This document shows positions 52,043-60,632 of a stretch of 64,000 nucleotides of DNA, piece by piece. Where the stretch lies: contig NZ_JBBOYW010000001.1 in the NCBI RefSeq assembly GCF_038008325.1, positions 2,938,501 through 3,002,500 of the forward strand, read 5' to 3'. Both the position numbers and the translations under genes were made by a program. This stretch comes from Lysinibacillus sp. FSL K6-0232. GTDB taxonomy: Bacteria > Bacillota > Bacilli > Bacillales_A > Planococcaceae. Every line of letters starts with the position of its first letter. Position 1 is the first letter of the stretch. The notes beneath the pieces are model-generated. The model was not told the DNA's origin, made no database searches, and was given only the letters and a program-made list of their open reading frames with translations.

Positions 52043-52947
52043 ACATAACGTTTAAAATTATGACTAGTAATCCCTAGTACCTCTTCCTCTGAAAAGCGTG
52101 CTCGTAATGCCGCTACTAAATTTTGTGCCTCTCCTGCATGTGCTAAACCATCGACAGTCACATCAATGCCATCAAAATCAGAGCCTAACCCTATATGCTC
52201 AACACCTACTAGATTTGCTAAATGCTCTACATGATTTACTAAATGCTCTAGTGTTGCATCCTTACCAATAAACGGTGGATAGTAAACAACATGGATATGA
52301 CCACCATGTTGAACAAGAGCCTTTACCTGTGCATCTGTTAAATTACGCGGATGGTCACATAGGGCACGTGCATTACTATGACTTGCAATAATATGCTTCG
52401 CTAGTGGTAACACGTCCCAAAAGCTTTGCTCGTTAAGATGTGAAACGTCAATGATGATATCACGTTTATTGAGTAATTGAATAACTTCTTTCCCAAATGG
52501 TTTTAAACCAAGACTTGCATCCTGTTCAGCTCCATGAGCAAGAGCATTTTCTTCATTCCATGTTAATCCTACTAATTTTACACCAACATCTAAAATGGCG
52601 ATGAGCTTAGTTAAATCCTCACCAATTGCACCACAGCCCTCTAAGCTTAAAATAGCGCCTATTTCATGTGGTGCTAATTGCTCTAGCTGTGCCCAATCTG
52701 TAATATGCACCATGCCCTCTGTTTGTAATACATGGCTATGAAATGCCTCAATTTGGCGTACCACCTCAAGAAATTGCTGCTGTTGCGGTATTTTTGGATT
52801 AATAAAAATAGCAAATACCTGAACCTCTATCTGCCCTAATTGTAGTCTTTTATGATTCGTATCTAGCCGTGTATCACCTGCAAAGTTGGCTGTTTCAAGT
52901 GTTGTTAATTTTAACAGAGCATCACAGTGTAAATCGATAATCTTCAT
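52021..52947 (-). CDS. Membrane dipeptidase family (M19)
   Basis: A 308-aa renal-dipeptidase-type metalloenzyme. HxD zinc motif at the very start (IDLHCDALL), Glu in LSLEGCGAIG, His in IIDVSHLNEQSFWDV, and SHSNARALCDHPRNLTD are diagnostic. GLGSDFDGID is also typical. It cleaves dipeptides, including those with a D-residue at the C-terminus. It is convergent with menA; RBS AGAGGTGAGAGG. Confidence 0.9.
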   Translation of the reverse strand: MKIIDLHCDALLKLTTLETANFAGDTRLDTNHKRLQLGQIEVQVFAIFINPKIPQQQQFLEVVRQIEAFHSHVLQTEGMVHITDWAQLEQLAPHEIGAILSLEGCGAIGEDLTKLIAILDVGVKLVGLTWNEENALAHGAEQDASLGLKPFGKEVIQLLNKRDIIIDVSHLNEQSFWDVLPLAKHIIASHSNARALCDHPRNLTDAQVKALVQHGGHIHVVYYPPFIGKDATLEHLVNHVEHLANLVGVEHIGLGSDFDGIDVTVDGLAHAGEAQNLVAALRARFSEEEVLGITSHNFKRYVKKTATH

Positions 52948-52994
52948 CCTCTCACCTCTACAGCTATTATACTGTTTTTGTGAGCGAAAGCTTC

Positions 52995-53444
52995 CTAAAT
53001 TTTATCTTGCGGTGTATCTGAAGAGCCAAATTCCTCAAGCTCTATAAAGTCATTTGATTTAGGTGTTGAAGCTAGCAAATCCTCTTCCACTGGTCGTAGC
53101 TGTTCTTCTTTTTTCTCTGCATGCTCCACACAGGTCAATGCTTTTGGCATAGCCTCTAAACGTCCTGTAGGAATTTCCTCACCACAGACAACACATGTCC
53201 CATATGTTCCATCCTTCATTGCTTGTAATGCTTGTTTAATTTCCTCTGCGTCATCACTGCGATGCTCATCAATAGCCATTTCCGTCAACTGATCTGTTAA
53301 ATCGCTAGCATTATCTGCTGGATGATTATCATAATTAGATAGCTCTGTTGTTTGTGGTCGTTCGGATTCATCTAGTCGCTGTTCAATTTCTTGTAATTCT
53401 TGCTCCAATTGTCTTTTCAATTTTTGCATTACTTGTTGATTCAC
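52995..53444 (-). CDS. yteA: TraR/DksA-type zinc finger protein YteA
   Basis: A 149-aa protein with coiled-coil N-terminus (about 1-35) and zinc finger CVVCGEEIPTGRLEAMPKAL then CVEH (about 88-113). Matches the YteA sporulation-associated family of Bacillus, adjacent to menA there too. It supports a spore-former. Exact role unknown. Confidence 0.88.
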   Translation of the reverse strand: MNQQVMQKLKRQLEQELQEIEQRLDESERPQTTELSNYDNHPADNASDLTDQLTEMAIDEHRSDDAEEIKQALQAMKDGTYGTCVVCGEEIPTGRLEAMPKALTCVEHAEKKEEQLRPVEEDLLASTPKSNDFIELEEFGSSDTPQDKI

Positions 53445-53519
53445 AAAAATCTCCTCCTTATGCTTTCATGTTTTCCGAATTTACGCTTTCTAAAACATGT
53501 CAGCATAAGGAAGCGTTTG

Positions 53520-54281
53520 TTACTTACTTGTGTAGGCTATAATAGCATCATGTAAAAACTGTACTGCTCCTGTTGTACCACGCTCATTATAGTATGCTGC
53601 AAAACGTTCATCTGCTATATACATTTGTGCAAGCCCTGCATGTGCTTCTTTCGAATATTCCTTCCATGTAAAGCTTAGCCACCTTTTATGCAGCTCAGCT
53701 ACTTCCATAGCAATATCACTTGTCGCATCACCAAGCTCCATCGCCTCTGTTAAACGTTCAAACATTTGCTGCTCTAGCTGTTGCATTTCTTGATATTGCT
53801 GCTCAGTCATATTCATAAGCTTAGCATTCGAAGCATCCACTGTTTCATCGCCATATTTTTCACGTATTTCTTGACCATATTGCTTTTCATTATCTGCGAT
53901 TAACTTTTCTTTAAAGCCTTTAAATTTTTCTTCATTTGACATTGGTCGTTCCTCCTCGATAGATTGTATTGTTTTTTCCACTGTTTGTAAGATTTCTTCA
54001 AGCTGTTTCTTGCGTTTTTGCAATGCTACTTGATGTGCTTTCAGTGCCTCAAAGTGCTGAAAATTAGGTGCTTGAATAATATCCTGAATCGTCGATAGCT
54101 TCATATCCAGTGCTCTATAAAATAAAATTTGCTGTAACATATCGACTTCAACCTGACTGTAAAAACGATAGCCTGCCTCATTTGTTCTTGCTGGCTTTAG
54201 TAACCCAATTTCATCATAATAGCGCAGTGTTCTTGTACTCACACCTGACAAATTCGCAAGCTCCTGAATGGTATATTCCAT
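53520..54281 (-). CDS. MerR-family regulator with TipAS-like domain
   Basis: A 253-aa regulator. MerR HTH (1-70): TIQELANLSGVSTRTLRYYDEIGLLKP. Coiled-coil about 75-110. TipAS effector domain about 135-250 (FKEKLIADNEKQYGQEIREKYG, and FTWKEYSKEAHAGLAQMYIADERFAAYYNE). TipA-type proteins bind thiopeptides or other hydrophobic ligands. It has a MerR-type promoter with a dyad in a 19-bp spacer just upstream, so it likely controls itself. Confidence 0.9.
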   Translation of the reverse strand: MEYTIQELANLSGVSTRTLRYYDEIGLLKPARTNEAGYRFYSQVEVDMLQQILFYRALDMKLSTIQDIIQAPNFQHFEALKAHQVALQKRKKQLEEILQTVEKTIQSIEEERPMSNEEKFKGFKEKLIADNEKQYGQEIREKYGDETVDASNAKLMNMTEQQYQEMQQLEQQMFERLTEAMELGDATSDIAMEVAELHKRWLSFTWKEYSKEAHAGLAQMYIADERFAAYYNERGTTGAVQFLHDAIIAYTSK

Positions 54282-54302
54282 GTTGTCACCTCCACTAATG
54301 CT

Positions 54303-54333
54303 ACTGTAAACGTTGACGCAACGTTAAAGTCAA
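54303..54333 (-). promoter_or_regulatory. MerR-type promoter with operator in 19-bp spacer
   Basis: On the minus strand TTGACT (54333-54328), spacer of 19 bp (54327-54309), TACAGT (54308-54303). The spacer contains AACGTTG-CGT-CAACGTT, a perfect 7-bp dyad. This is the textbook layout for a MerR activator that twists a long-spacer promoter. Confidence 0.85.
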
Positions 54334-54446
54334 TAAAATAATTTAATCTAATCATAATTTTTTTAGTTATATCATTCCACAACTACCTATAAAATTATAT
54401 TTACAAGCCGATATAACTAGCAAAATTTTCACAGGAGTATGATAGG

Positions 54447-55371
54447 ATGAAATGTCCAAATTGTCAGCATGAAAACGCTATGGACGGCAAGTTTTGCACA
54501 GACTGTGGTCGCAAACTTACTAATTCATCATTACGCAAGCAAGGTATTCCTACATGGGCAATTATCGTATTATCAGTCTGCTTTATTGCAACATGTGCCT
54601 AGCTATTAAGACACTGAACCATTAGGTATTGAAACGTCTGAATCCCCAATAGACTTAAAGGTCATTGCATTTGGTAGCCACAAGGCTTTGAAAATTCGGC
54701 TTCTATTGGCTACATACTAGGCAATAAACGTGATATGGAACTTGAAAATTTTATATATAAGCATATCTATCAGGTAGATGTACACATTGATAAAGGTAGT
54801 AGCAGCAGCCCATTGGTTGATGTCAATACAGGCAATGTAATAGGCATTAACTCTCTGTTATACACAACTGGAACAAGCACTAATTTCGCCTTCTCCATTC
54901 CTCTTTATAGCATTTGAGGGATGGGCTGCTAAGCCTCTTACTGCTAATGAGGTTCATGCTGTTGCGAATGTCTATGTAAATGATCGAGAAGCTCCAATTG
55001 AAGAGGACACAATGAACGAAACGGATGCCCTATTAGCAGGGCAATTCGTGCAAGCATTCCGGCTTTATTATGAAATGGCACTCAATGAAGGTGATTTTTA
55101 CTGGATTGCCGATAGCCTTACAGAGGAATATGTGAATGACATTGCATACCAAGATCATTATTTCTTTTTTGCAGGCAATGAGATACTAGATGTTCAATAT
55201 TCAAATGGTCAATACTATATAGAAATAAATAGAATATTTGATTTCTACGATGCACAAGATAACTATCAATTCTATGATCGCTATAAGATCTATACGGTGA
55301 TTACGGTGCATATAAAATTGCAAATATTAAAATTCACTACTTTCAATGTAATCAAAAAGTGCAGCGAATGA
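54447..55371 (+). pseudogene. Decayed zinc-ribbon / trypsin-like protease / C-terminal domain protein
   Basis: Three fragments of one gene remain. (a) 54447-54602: MKCPNCQHENAMDGKFCTDCG zinc ribbon (CxxC-x11-CxxC) then a hydrophobic helix, ended by TAG. (b) about 54680-54917: GFENSASIGYILGN... with VHIDKGSSSSPLVD and GNVIGINS, the serine region of an S1C (HtrA-like) protease, ended by TGA. (c) about 54910-55371: in another frame, EGWAAKPLTANEV... followed by a secreted C-terminal domain (GDFYWIADSLTEEYVND). Most of the protease domain with His and Asp is deleted. Intact relatives are zinc-ribbon membrane-anchored proteases of Bacillaceae. Confidence 0.75.
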
Positions 55372-55479
55372 CTCTAAACTCATCCACTGCACTGTTAGAT
55401 GCTATCCGTCGATTTAGCGTCACTTTCACGCTTCTATCCGTCTAGTAGAGGCGGCTATCCAGCTCTCGACTATTTTGAA
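55372..55479. repeat. Hairpin and CTATCC repeats between pseudogene and tRNAs
   Basis: AGTGCAG...CTGCACT hairpin at about 55357-55396, then CTATCC-type repeats (GCTATCCGTCGATTTAGCG, TCACTTTCACGCT, TCTATCCGTC, GGCTATCC) to 55470. They match the repeat block at 45953-46062. No gene seen. Confidence 0.55.
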
Positions 55480-55519
55480 CAAAAAAATGCAGTAGATGAA
55501 CGTTCATCTACTGCATTTT
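55480..55519 (-). terminator. Terminator of the 5S-tRNA operon
   Basis: A perfect 36-bp palindrome (55484-55501 with 55502-55519) with T7 on the minus strand, directly after tRNA-Glu. Confidence 0.92.
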
Positions 55520-55522
55520 GTA

Positions 55523-55594
55523 TGACCCGTACGGGATTCGAACCCGTGTTACCGCCGTGAAAGGGCGGTGTCTTAACCACTTGACCAACGGGCC
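55523..55594 (-). tRNA. tRNA-Glu (UUC)
   Basis: Cloverleaf with anticodon TTC in CCTTTCACGG and T-loop GGTTCGAATCC. CCA is not encoded. Last gene of the array. Confidence 0.95.
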
Positions 55595-55596
55595 CA

Positions 55597-55687
55597 TGGC
55601 GGAGAAGGAGGGATTTGAACCCTCGCGCCGGTTACCCGACCTACACCCTTAGCAGGGGCGCCTCTTCAGCCTCTTGAGTACTTCCCC
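55597..55687 (-). tRNA. tRNA-Ser (GCU)
   Basis: Long variable arm, anticodon GCT in CCTGCTAAGG, encoded CCA. Confidence 0.95.
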
Positions 55688-55690
55688 TTT

Positions 55691-55767
55691 TGGCTCCGAA
55701 GGCAGGACTCGAACCTGCGACAACCTGATTAACAGTCAGGTGCTACTACCAACTGAGCTACTTCGGA
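55691..55767 (-). tRNA. tRNA-Asn (GUU)
   Basis: Anticodon GTT in ACTGTTAATC; CCA encoded. Confidence 0.96.
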
Positions 55768-55771
55768 ATAT

Positions 55772-55848
<77 letters not shown>

Positions 55849-55852
55849 TCTC

Positions 55853-55926
55853 TGGAGCGGGTGATGGGAATCGAACCCACGACATCAGCTTGGAAGGCTG
55901 AGGTTTTACCATTAAACTACACCCGC
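55853..55926 (-). tRNA. tRNA-Gly (UCC)
   Basis: Anticodon TCC in CCTTCCAAGC; CCA encoded. It follows tRNA-Phe directly; in B. subtilis a tRNA-His lies between. Confidence 0.95.
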
Positions 55927-55931
55927 ATACA

Positions 55932-56007
55932 TGGTGGGTCAGGACGGAATCGAACCGCCGACACTTAGAGCTTCAATCTAATGCTCTACCAACTGAGCTA
56001 CTGACCC
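55932..56007 (-). tRNA. tRNA-Phe (GAA)
   Basis: Anticodon GAA in ATTGAAGCTC; CCA encoded. Confidence 0.96.
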
Positions 56008-56022
56008 ACATGTTAAAATAAA

Positions 56023-56098
56023 TGGCGGTCCCGACCGGGATCGAACCGGCGATCTCCTGCGTGACAGGCAGGCATGTTAACCGCTACACCACGGGACC
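56023..56098 (-). tRNA. tRNA-Asp (GUC)
   Basis: Anticodon GTC in CCTGTCACGC; CCA encoded. Confidence 0.96.
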
Positions 56099-56124
56099 AT
56101 TTGATTGCTTTCATCCATAAAAAT

Positions 56125-56199
<75 letters not shown>

Positions 56200-56252
56200 A
56201 TAATTATATACTGTTTCGAGTTTTTCAAGCACCATTTATCAAAATTTAAAAC

Positions 56253-56345
56253 TGGAGGAGGTAGAGGGATTCGAACCCCCGCGCGGTGTTACCCGCCTGT
56301 CGGTTTTCAAGACCGATCCCTTCAGCCAGACTTGGGTATACCTCC
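56253..56345 (-). tRNA. tRNA-Ser (UGA)
   Basis: Long variable arm, anticodon TGA in TCTTGAAAAC; CCA encoded. Confidence 0.95.
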
Positions 56346-56360
56346 GTAACAATATATAAA

Positions 56361-56437
56361 TGGTGGACCTTGCAGGACTCGAACCTGCGACCGGACGGTT
56401 ATGAGCCGTCTGCTCTAACCAACTGAGCTAAAGGTCC
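56361..56437 (-). tRNA. tRNA-Ile2 (CAU, lysidine-modified)
   Basis: Anticodon CAT in GCTCATAACC with body GGACCTTTAGCTCAGTTGG, which matches the B. subtilis Ile2 type rather than elongator Met. CCA encoded. Decoding AUA requires TilS. Confidence 0.8.
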
Positions 56438-56444
56438 TTTAAGA

Positions 56445-56518
56445 TGGCGGCAGAGGGGATCGAACCCCCGACCTTACGGGTATGAACCGTACGCTCTAGC
56501 CAGCTGAGCTACGCCGCC
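56445..56518 (-). tRNA. tRNA-Met (CAU, elongator)
   Basis: Anticodon CAT in GTTCATACCC, body GGCGGCGTAGCTCAGCTGG as elongator Met. CCA is not encoded. Confidence 0.88.
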
Positions 56519-56545
56519 AGGATCTTTATACTGGTTATTAAATCA

Positions 56546-56621
56546 TGGTGGAGCCTAGCGGGATCGAACCGCTGACCTCCTGCGTGCAAGGCAGGCGCTC
56601 TCCCAGCTGAGCTAAGGCCCC
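56546..56621 (-). tRNA. tRNA-Ala (UGC)
   Basis: Anticodon TGC in CTTGCACGC; CCA encoded. Confidence 0.96.
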
Positions 56622-56637
56622 ATAATTTTTTTGGAAA

Positions 56638-56714
56638 TGGTCGGGAAGACAGGATTCGAACCTGCGACCCCTTGGTCCCAAACCAAGTGCTCTACCAAGC
56701 TGAGCTACTTCCCG
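56638..56714 (-). tRNA. tRNA-Pro (UGG)
   Basis: Anticodon TGG in TTTGGGACC; CCA encoded. Confidence 0.96.
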
Positions 56715-56724
56715 TACATTTTAT

Positions 56725-56801
<77 letters not shown>

Positions 56802-56810
56802 ATATAAAAA

Positions 56811-56899
56811 TGGTGCCGAGGACCGGAATCGAACCGGTACGGTAGTCACCTACCGCAGGATTTTAAGTCCTGTGCGTCTGCCAGTTCCGCCACCCCGGC
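56811..56899 (-). tRNA. tRNA-Leu (UAA)
   Basis: Long variable arm, anticodon TAA in CTTAAAATC; CCA encoded. Confidence 0.95.
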
Positions 56900-56904
56900 A
56901 CATT

Positions 56905-56979
56905 TGGAGCGGAAGACGAGGTTCGAACTCGCGACCCCCACCTTGGCAAGGTGGTGTTCTACCACTGAACTACTTCCGC
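56905..56979 (-). tRNA. tRNA-Gly (GCC)
   Basis: Anticodon GCC in TTGCCAAGG; CCA encoded. Confidence 0.96.
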
Positions 56980-57018
56980 ATGTGCTTACGTTTTTTAAAA
57001 TCTGGTATATATAAAGAA

Positions 57019-57103
57019 TGGTGCGGGTGAAGGGAGTCGAACCCCCACGCCTTGCGGCGCTAGATCCTAAGTCTAGTGCGTCTGCCAATTCCGCCACACC
57101 CGC
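57019..57103 (-). tRNA. tRNA-Leu (UAG)
   Basis: Long variable arm, anticodon TAG in CTTAGGATC; CCA encoded. Confidence 0.95.
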
Positions 57104-57123
57104 TTAATGGTTGGTATTCAAAA

Positions 57124-57199
57124 TGGTGAGCCATGAAGGACTCGAACCTTCGACCCTCTGATTAAAAGTCAGATGCTCTACCAACTGAGCTAATGGCTC
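57124..57199 (-). tRNA. tRNA-Lys (UUU)
   Basis: Anticodon TTT in CTTTTAATC; CCA encoded. Confidence 0.96.
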
Positions 57200-57206
57200 A
57201 AAAAAA

Positions 57207-57282
<76 letters not shown>

Positions 57283-57286
57283 AACA

Positions 57287-57362
57287 TGGTGGAGGATGAC
57301 GGGCTCGAACCGCCGACCCCCTGCTTGTAAGGCAGGTGCTCTCCCAGCTGAGCTAATCCTCC
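57287..57362 (-). tRNA. tRNA-Val (UAC)
   Basis: Anticodon TAC in CTTACAAGC; CCA encoded. First tRNA after the 5S gene. Confidence 0.96.
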
Positions 57363-57372
57363 TGGGTAATAT

Positions 57373-57488
<116 letters not shown>

Positions 57489-57543
57489 CTTTTACTATGT
57501 ATCTTGTTTTGAAGCTGTTACCATGTCCTTCAAGACAAGAATT

Positions 57544-57572
57544 ATTGTATAACGTTTTTTAATATTATGCAA
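57544..57572 (-). promoter_or_regulatory. Candidate promoter of the 5S-tRNA operon
   Basis: On the minus strand TTGCAT (57572-57567), 17-bp spacer, TACAAT (57549-57544), about 50 nt before 5S. It would let the array be transcribed without 16S/23S. Confidence 0.5.
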
Positions 57573-57874
57573 CACTTTTTTTATAAAAAAAGAAATTATT
57601 ACTTTTTAAAGATATTTTTGTTAAGTAAGAGAAAATATTGCCCTGCAACACATTATAGCAATTGTTAATTCAAAAGAAAACAATTATTTTATAATATCAA
57701 GCATGTTGATTATAGAAATATATACTATAAACAGGCATGTTTTGTAGGAAAGAGGAACGACTTCAGCCAAAATAAATTAGTTGAAGCTATAGTTCCCCCT
57801 CAACGAAAATTAACAGTTTCGTAGATATTATCTGTAAAATAAAGGATAATCATTACGCATCTTATAATCCATTG
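57573..57874. other. AT-rich gap between 5S promoter and nifS-like gene
   Basis: About 300 nt, very AT-rich. It holds a weak hairpin downstream of nifS (GGAAC...CTTCA with TGAAG...GTTCC, about 57752-57796), a TATAAT on the minus strand near 57656, and no gene or rRNA remnant I can recognise. Confidence 0.5.
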
Positions 57875-58954
57875 TTAAATAGCAACAAGAGCCTTTTGTA
57901 ATGTTTCAATCTCCTCAAATGTTGTAGACGGGCCAAAAGATATTCTAAAAAATTGTCGTGCTACCTCACTAGTATAACCCATTGATAAAATTGCTTTTGT
58001 GCCAGATTCACTATGAATATCACATGCACTTCCTGTAGAAATACAGATACCTGCTTCATTTAACTTCAATAATACATATTGTCCTTCCACTTTCTCCATC
58101 ATCACACCACAAATACTAGGTAATTGCTGATGACATTCTATAAGCTGACAGTTTTTTGGTAAGTTGCTTGTGAAAAATTTTCTTAACGCCTTATAGTGCT
58201 GCCAGTCATACTGATAGTCTTCAATCGCTGTCGCAAAAGCAACAATTGCTGGTGTATCAATGGTCCCTCCTCTTAAGCCTCGCTCATGTGTAACGCCTGG
58301 TGCTAGTGCAGGAACACGAATTACTGGATTTATGTAAACAGCACCACAGCCTTTTGGTCCACCAATTTTATGAGCCGAAATGGTAAGAGCATCTGCACCA
58401 GTTGGTAATACTTGCTTTCTAAAGGATTGGACACAGTCAATATGACAGAAGATATGAGATGCTTTTGCTATCTCTATTATTTCTTCCACGGGCTGAATTA
58501 CACCAATTTCAGAATTTATATGCTGAATCGTTATTAATGCTGTATCCTCTCGAATGGCTTGCTGTAACTGCTGTAAATCAATACAGCCATCTTTTTGTAA
58601 TGGTAATTTAGTAACAATAAAGCCCATCTCCTCTAATGTATTTAATGCTGCATGCACAGAAGTATGCTCAGCCTGTGATGAAATAATATGCTTCCCTTTT
58701 GTGGAGGCTAATGCTAAGGACAAAATAGCTAGTATATTTCCCTCTGTTCCGCTTCCTGTAAAGATAATACCGTCACGATGAATACCAAGCGCATTGGCTA
58801 CCACTTTCCTTGATTGCTCCACAAAATAATGAGCCTGCCCTCCTACATCATGCAAACTTGCACTATTGCCGTAATAACGCTGTGCAACCTCCATATAGGC
58901 AGCGAGAGCTTTTTCTGTCATCGGTGATGTTGCCGCATAATCCATATAAATCAT
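57875..58954 (-). CDS. nifS: NifS/IscS-like cysteine desulfurase (NadA-dedicated type)
   Basis: A 359-aa PLP enzyme. PLP Lys in ALTISAHKIGGPKGCGAVY (about 198), His in SSQAEHTSVHAAL, and catalytic Cys in GSACDIHSES (about 320). It lies divergent from nadBCA, as in B. subtilis, where the nifS-like protein supplies sulfur for the Fe-S cluster of NadA. Length is slightly shorter than general IscS, normal for this subgroup. Confidence 0.92.
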   Translation of the reverse strand: MIYMDYAATSPMTEKALAAYMEVAQRYYGNSASLHDVGGQAHYFVEQSRKVVANALGIHRDGIIFTGSGTEGNILAILSLALASTKGKHIISSQAEHTSVHAALNTLEEMGFIVTKLPLQKDGCIDLQQLQQAIREDTALITIQHINSEIGVIQPVEEIIEIAKASHIFCHIDCVQSFRKQVLPTGADALTISAHKIGGPKGCGAVYINPVIRVPALAPGVTHERGLRGGTIDTPAIVAFATAIEDYQYDWQHYKALRKFFTSNLPKNCQLIECHQQLPSICGVMMEKVEGQYVLLKLNEAGICISTGSACDIHSESGTKAILSMGYTSEVARQFFRISFGPSTTFEEIETLQKALVAI

Positions 58955-59015
58955 TGTATTCTTCCTCTCTTATTGATCAGGTCTTGTTTTCTTCTTTATT
59001 TTATGTAAAGATATG

Positions 59016-59025
59016 TGTCAAGACA
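59016..59025. promoter_or_regulatory. NiaR-like operator in nifS/nadB divergent region
   Basis: TGTCAAGACA, whose complement is TGTCTTGACA, the core recorded for the niacin-responsive repressor NiaR (YrxA). A partial second half AGGTCTTGTT lies at about 58979-58988. It would repress NAD synthesis when niacin is present. The niaR gene is not in the window. Confidence 0.65.
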
Positions 59026-59045
59026 ACTGTAAAGAAGGTATAGCT

Positions 59046-60632
59046 ATGGATGTAATAACAGACGTTGTTATTATTGGCAGCGGTATTGCTGCACTTCAAG
59101 CCGCCACATTGCTTGAAAAGCATTTCCAAGTAGAGATTGTGACAAAGTCAGAGGTACATGTTAGTAGCTCTTATCGTGCACAAGGCGGTGTTGCTGCTGT
59201 TATCAGTGAAAAAGATCATATTGAATATCATATTGCGGATACATTGAAGGCAGGAGAATATCATCATGAGCAAGGGCATGTAGAAGCACTAATAAAAGAT
59301 GGTGTGAAAATAATCGATAGTTATCTAAAAGCAGGGCTACCAATTGATCGACATAGCAATGGGAAGCCTGCGCTAGGCTTAGAAGGAGCCCATAGCCATC
59401 ATCGTATTTTACATGCAGGTGGTGATCGCACTGGTCAAATTTTGATTGATTACTTGCTTCATAAGCTATCACCTAAAACAAAGATTCATTGTTATGAAAT
59501 GGCTTATGAGCTTTTACTGAATACAGATGGTGACTGTATAGGTGTGTTGACAAAGGGACAACACGGTAACAAGCGTTACTTTGCTCATCATATTATTCTA
59601 GCAACAGGCGGTGCAGGCGCTCTCTATGCAAGCACATCGAATTATCCAACAAGTACAGGAGATGGCATTGCTCTAGCCTTTCGTGCAGGTGCTGCCATTA
59701 GCGATATGGAATTTATGCAATTTCATCCAAGCTTGCTATGGTGTGAAAATAAAGCGAGAGGATTAGTTTCTGAAGCTGTGCGAGGCGCTGGCGGTGTCTT
59801 TGTGGATGCACAGCGTCAGCCCATTATGAAAGGCTTACATGAACAGCTTGACTTAGCGCCAAGACATATTACTGCATTGGCACTTTATCAAAAGCGTGCC
59901 GCTGGTGAGGAAACGTTTATTGATATTGCTAGCATTAATAATTTTAGAACGAGATTTCCAACGATTGCGCAGCTCTGTGATGACCATCATATTGATTTAC
60001 AGAATGGGTTAATCCCTGTAGCACCAGGAAGTCACTTTTTAATGGGTGGTGTTATCGCTGATGATAAAGGACGAACTACAATAACTAACTTATATGCAGT
60101 TGGTGAAGTCGCTTGTACTGGTGTCCATGGTGCGAATCGTTTAGCCAGCAATTCCTTATTGGAAGGTATTACATTTGGGCAAAAAATGGCACAATTCATT
60201 ATTCAAAAAGGCTGCCATCAAAGAAATTTTATGCTTGCCCAGCATGAATACTCTCATGCCTTACCACCTTTAATGAGTAAACAGCAATTACAGCAACAGA
60301 TGATGCAATCTTTAGGCATTGTTCGAACGATGGATGATATGCAGTATTTAGCACAGCAATTGCCTTCCTTACCATCACTTCTCCATGTTCCTTTAAAGAA
60401 GTTGGAGCAAACAGAGCTGGAATTATTGATGATGCATATTGTTGCAACATTGATGGTGCAGGCTGCCATCGCAAGAACTGAAACACGGGGCGCCCATATT
60501 CGTACAGATACACCTAAAATGGAGGCACAGTGGGCAAATCGTTGGATTATTTTTTCACAAGGACAAATGAAAGTGAGGAACTCTTTGTATGAATATCATC
60601 AAACTCGAGGAAATGCTCAAGCAGTTTTTTAA
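59046..60632 (+). CDS. nadB: L-aspartate oxidase NadB
   Basis: 528 aa from ATG 59046 (AAGAAGG upstream; the 59013 frame runs through the operator). FAD dinucleotide motif VVIIGSGIAALQAA (about 6-19), SSYRAQGGVAAV, and conserved EFMQFHPSL and GGVIADDKGRTTI segments with FAD-binding NRLASNSLLEG. It oxidises Asp to iminoaspartate, the first step of de novo NAD synthesis. It overlaps nadC by 44 bp. Confidence 0.95.
   Translation: MDVITDVVIIGSGIAALQAATLLEKHFQVEIVTKSEVHVSSSYRAQGGVAAVISEKDHIEYHIADTLKAGEYHHEQGHVEALIKDGVKIIDSYLKAGLPIDRHSNGKPALGLEGAHSHHRILHAGGDRTGQILIDYLLHKLSPKTKIHCYEMAYELLLNTDGDCIGVLTKGQHGNKRYFAHHIILATGGAGALYASTSNYPTSTGDGIALAFRAGAAISDMEFMQFHPSLLWCENKARGLVSEAVRGAGGVFVDAQRQPIMKGLHEQLDLAPRHITALALYQKRAAGEETFIDIASINNFRTRFPTIAQLCDDHHIDLQNGLIPVAPGSHFLMGGVIADDKGRTTITNLYAVGEVACTGVHGANRLASNSLLEGITFGQKMAQFIIQKGCHQRNFMLAQHEYSHALPPLMSKQQLQQQMMQSLGIVRTMDDMQYLAQQLPSLPSLLHVPLKKLEQTELELLMMHIVATLMVQAAIARTETRGAHIRTDTPKMEAQWANRWIIFSQGQMKVRNSLYEYHQTRGNAQAVF

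Noticed and set aside
56846..57097. Minus-strand 83-codon frame beginning MAELADALDLGSSAARRG
   Set aside because: It is the sense reading of tRNA-Leu and tRNA-Gly genes, not a protein.
57489..57874. Remnant of 23S rRNA upstream of the 5S gene
   Set aside because: The stretch is AT-rich and shows none of the conserved 3' end blocks of 23S rRNA.
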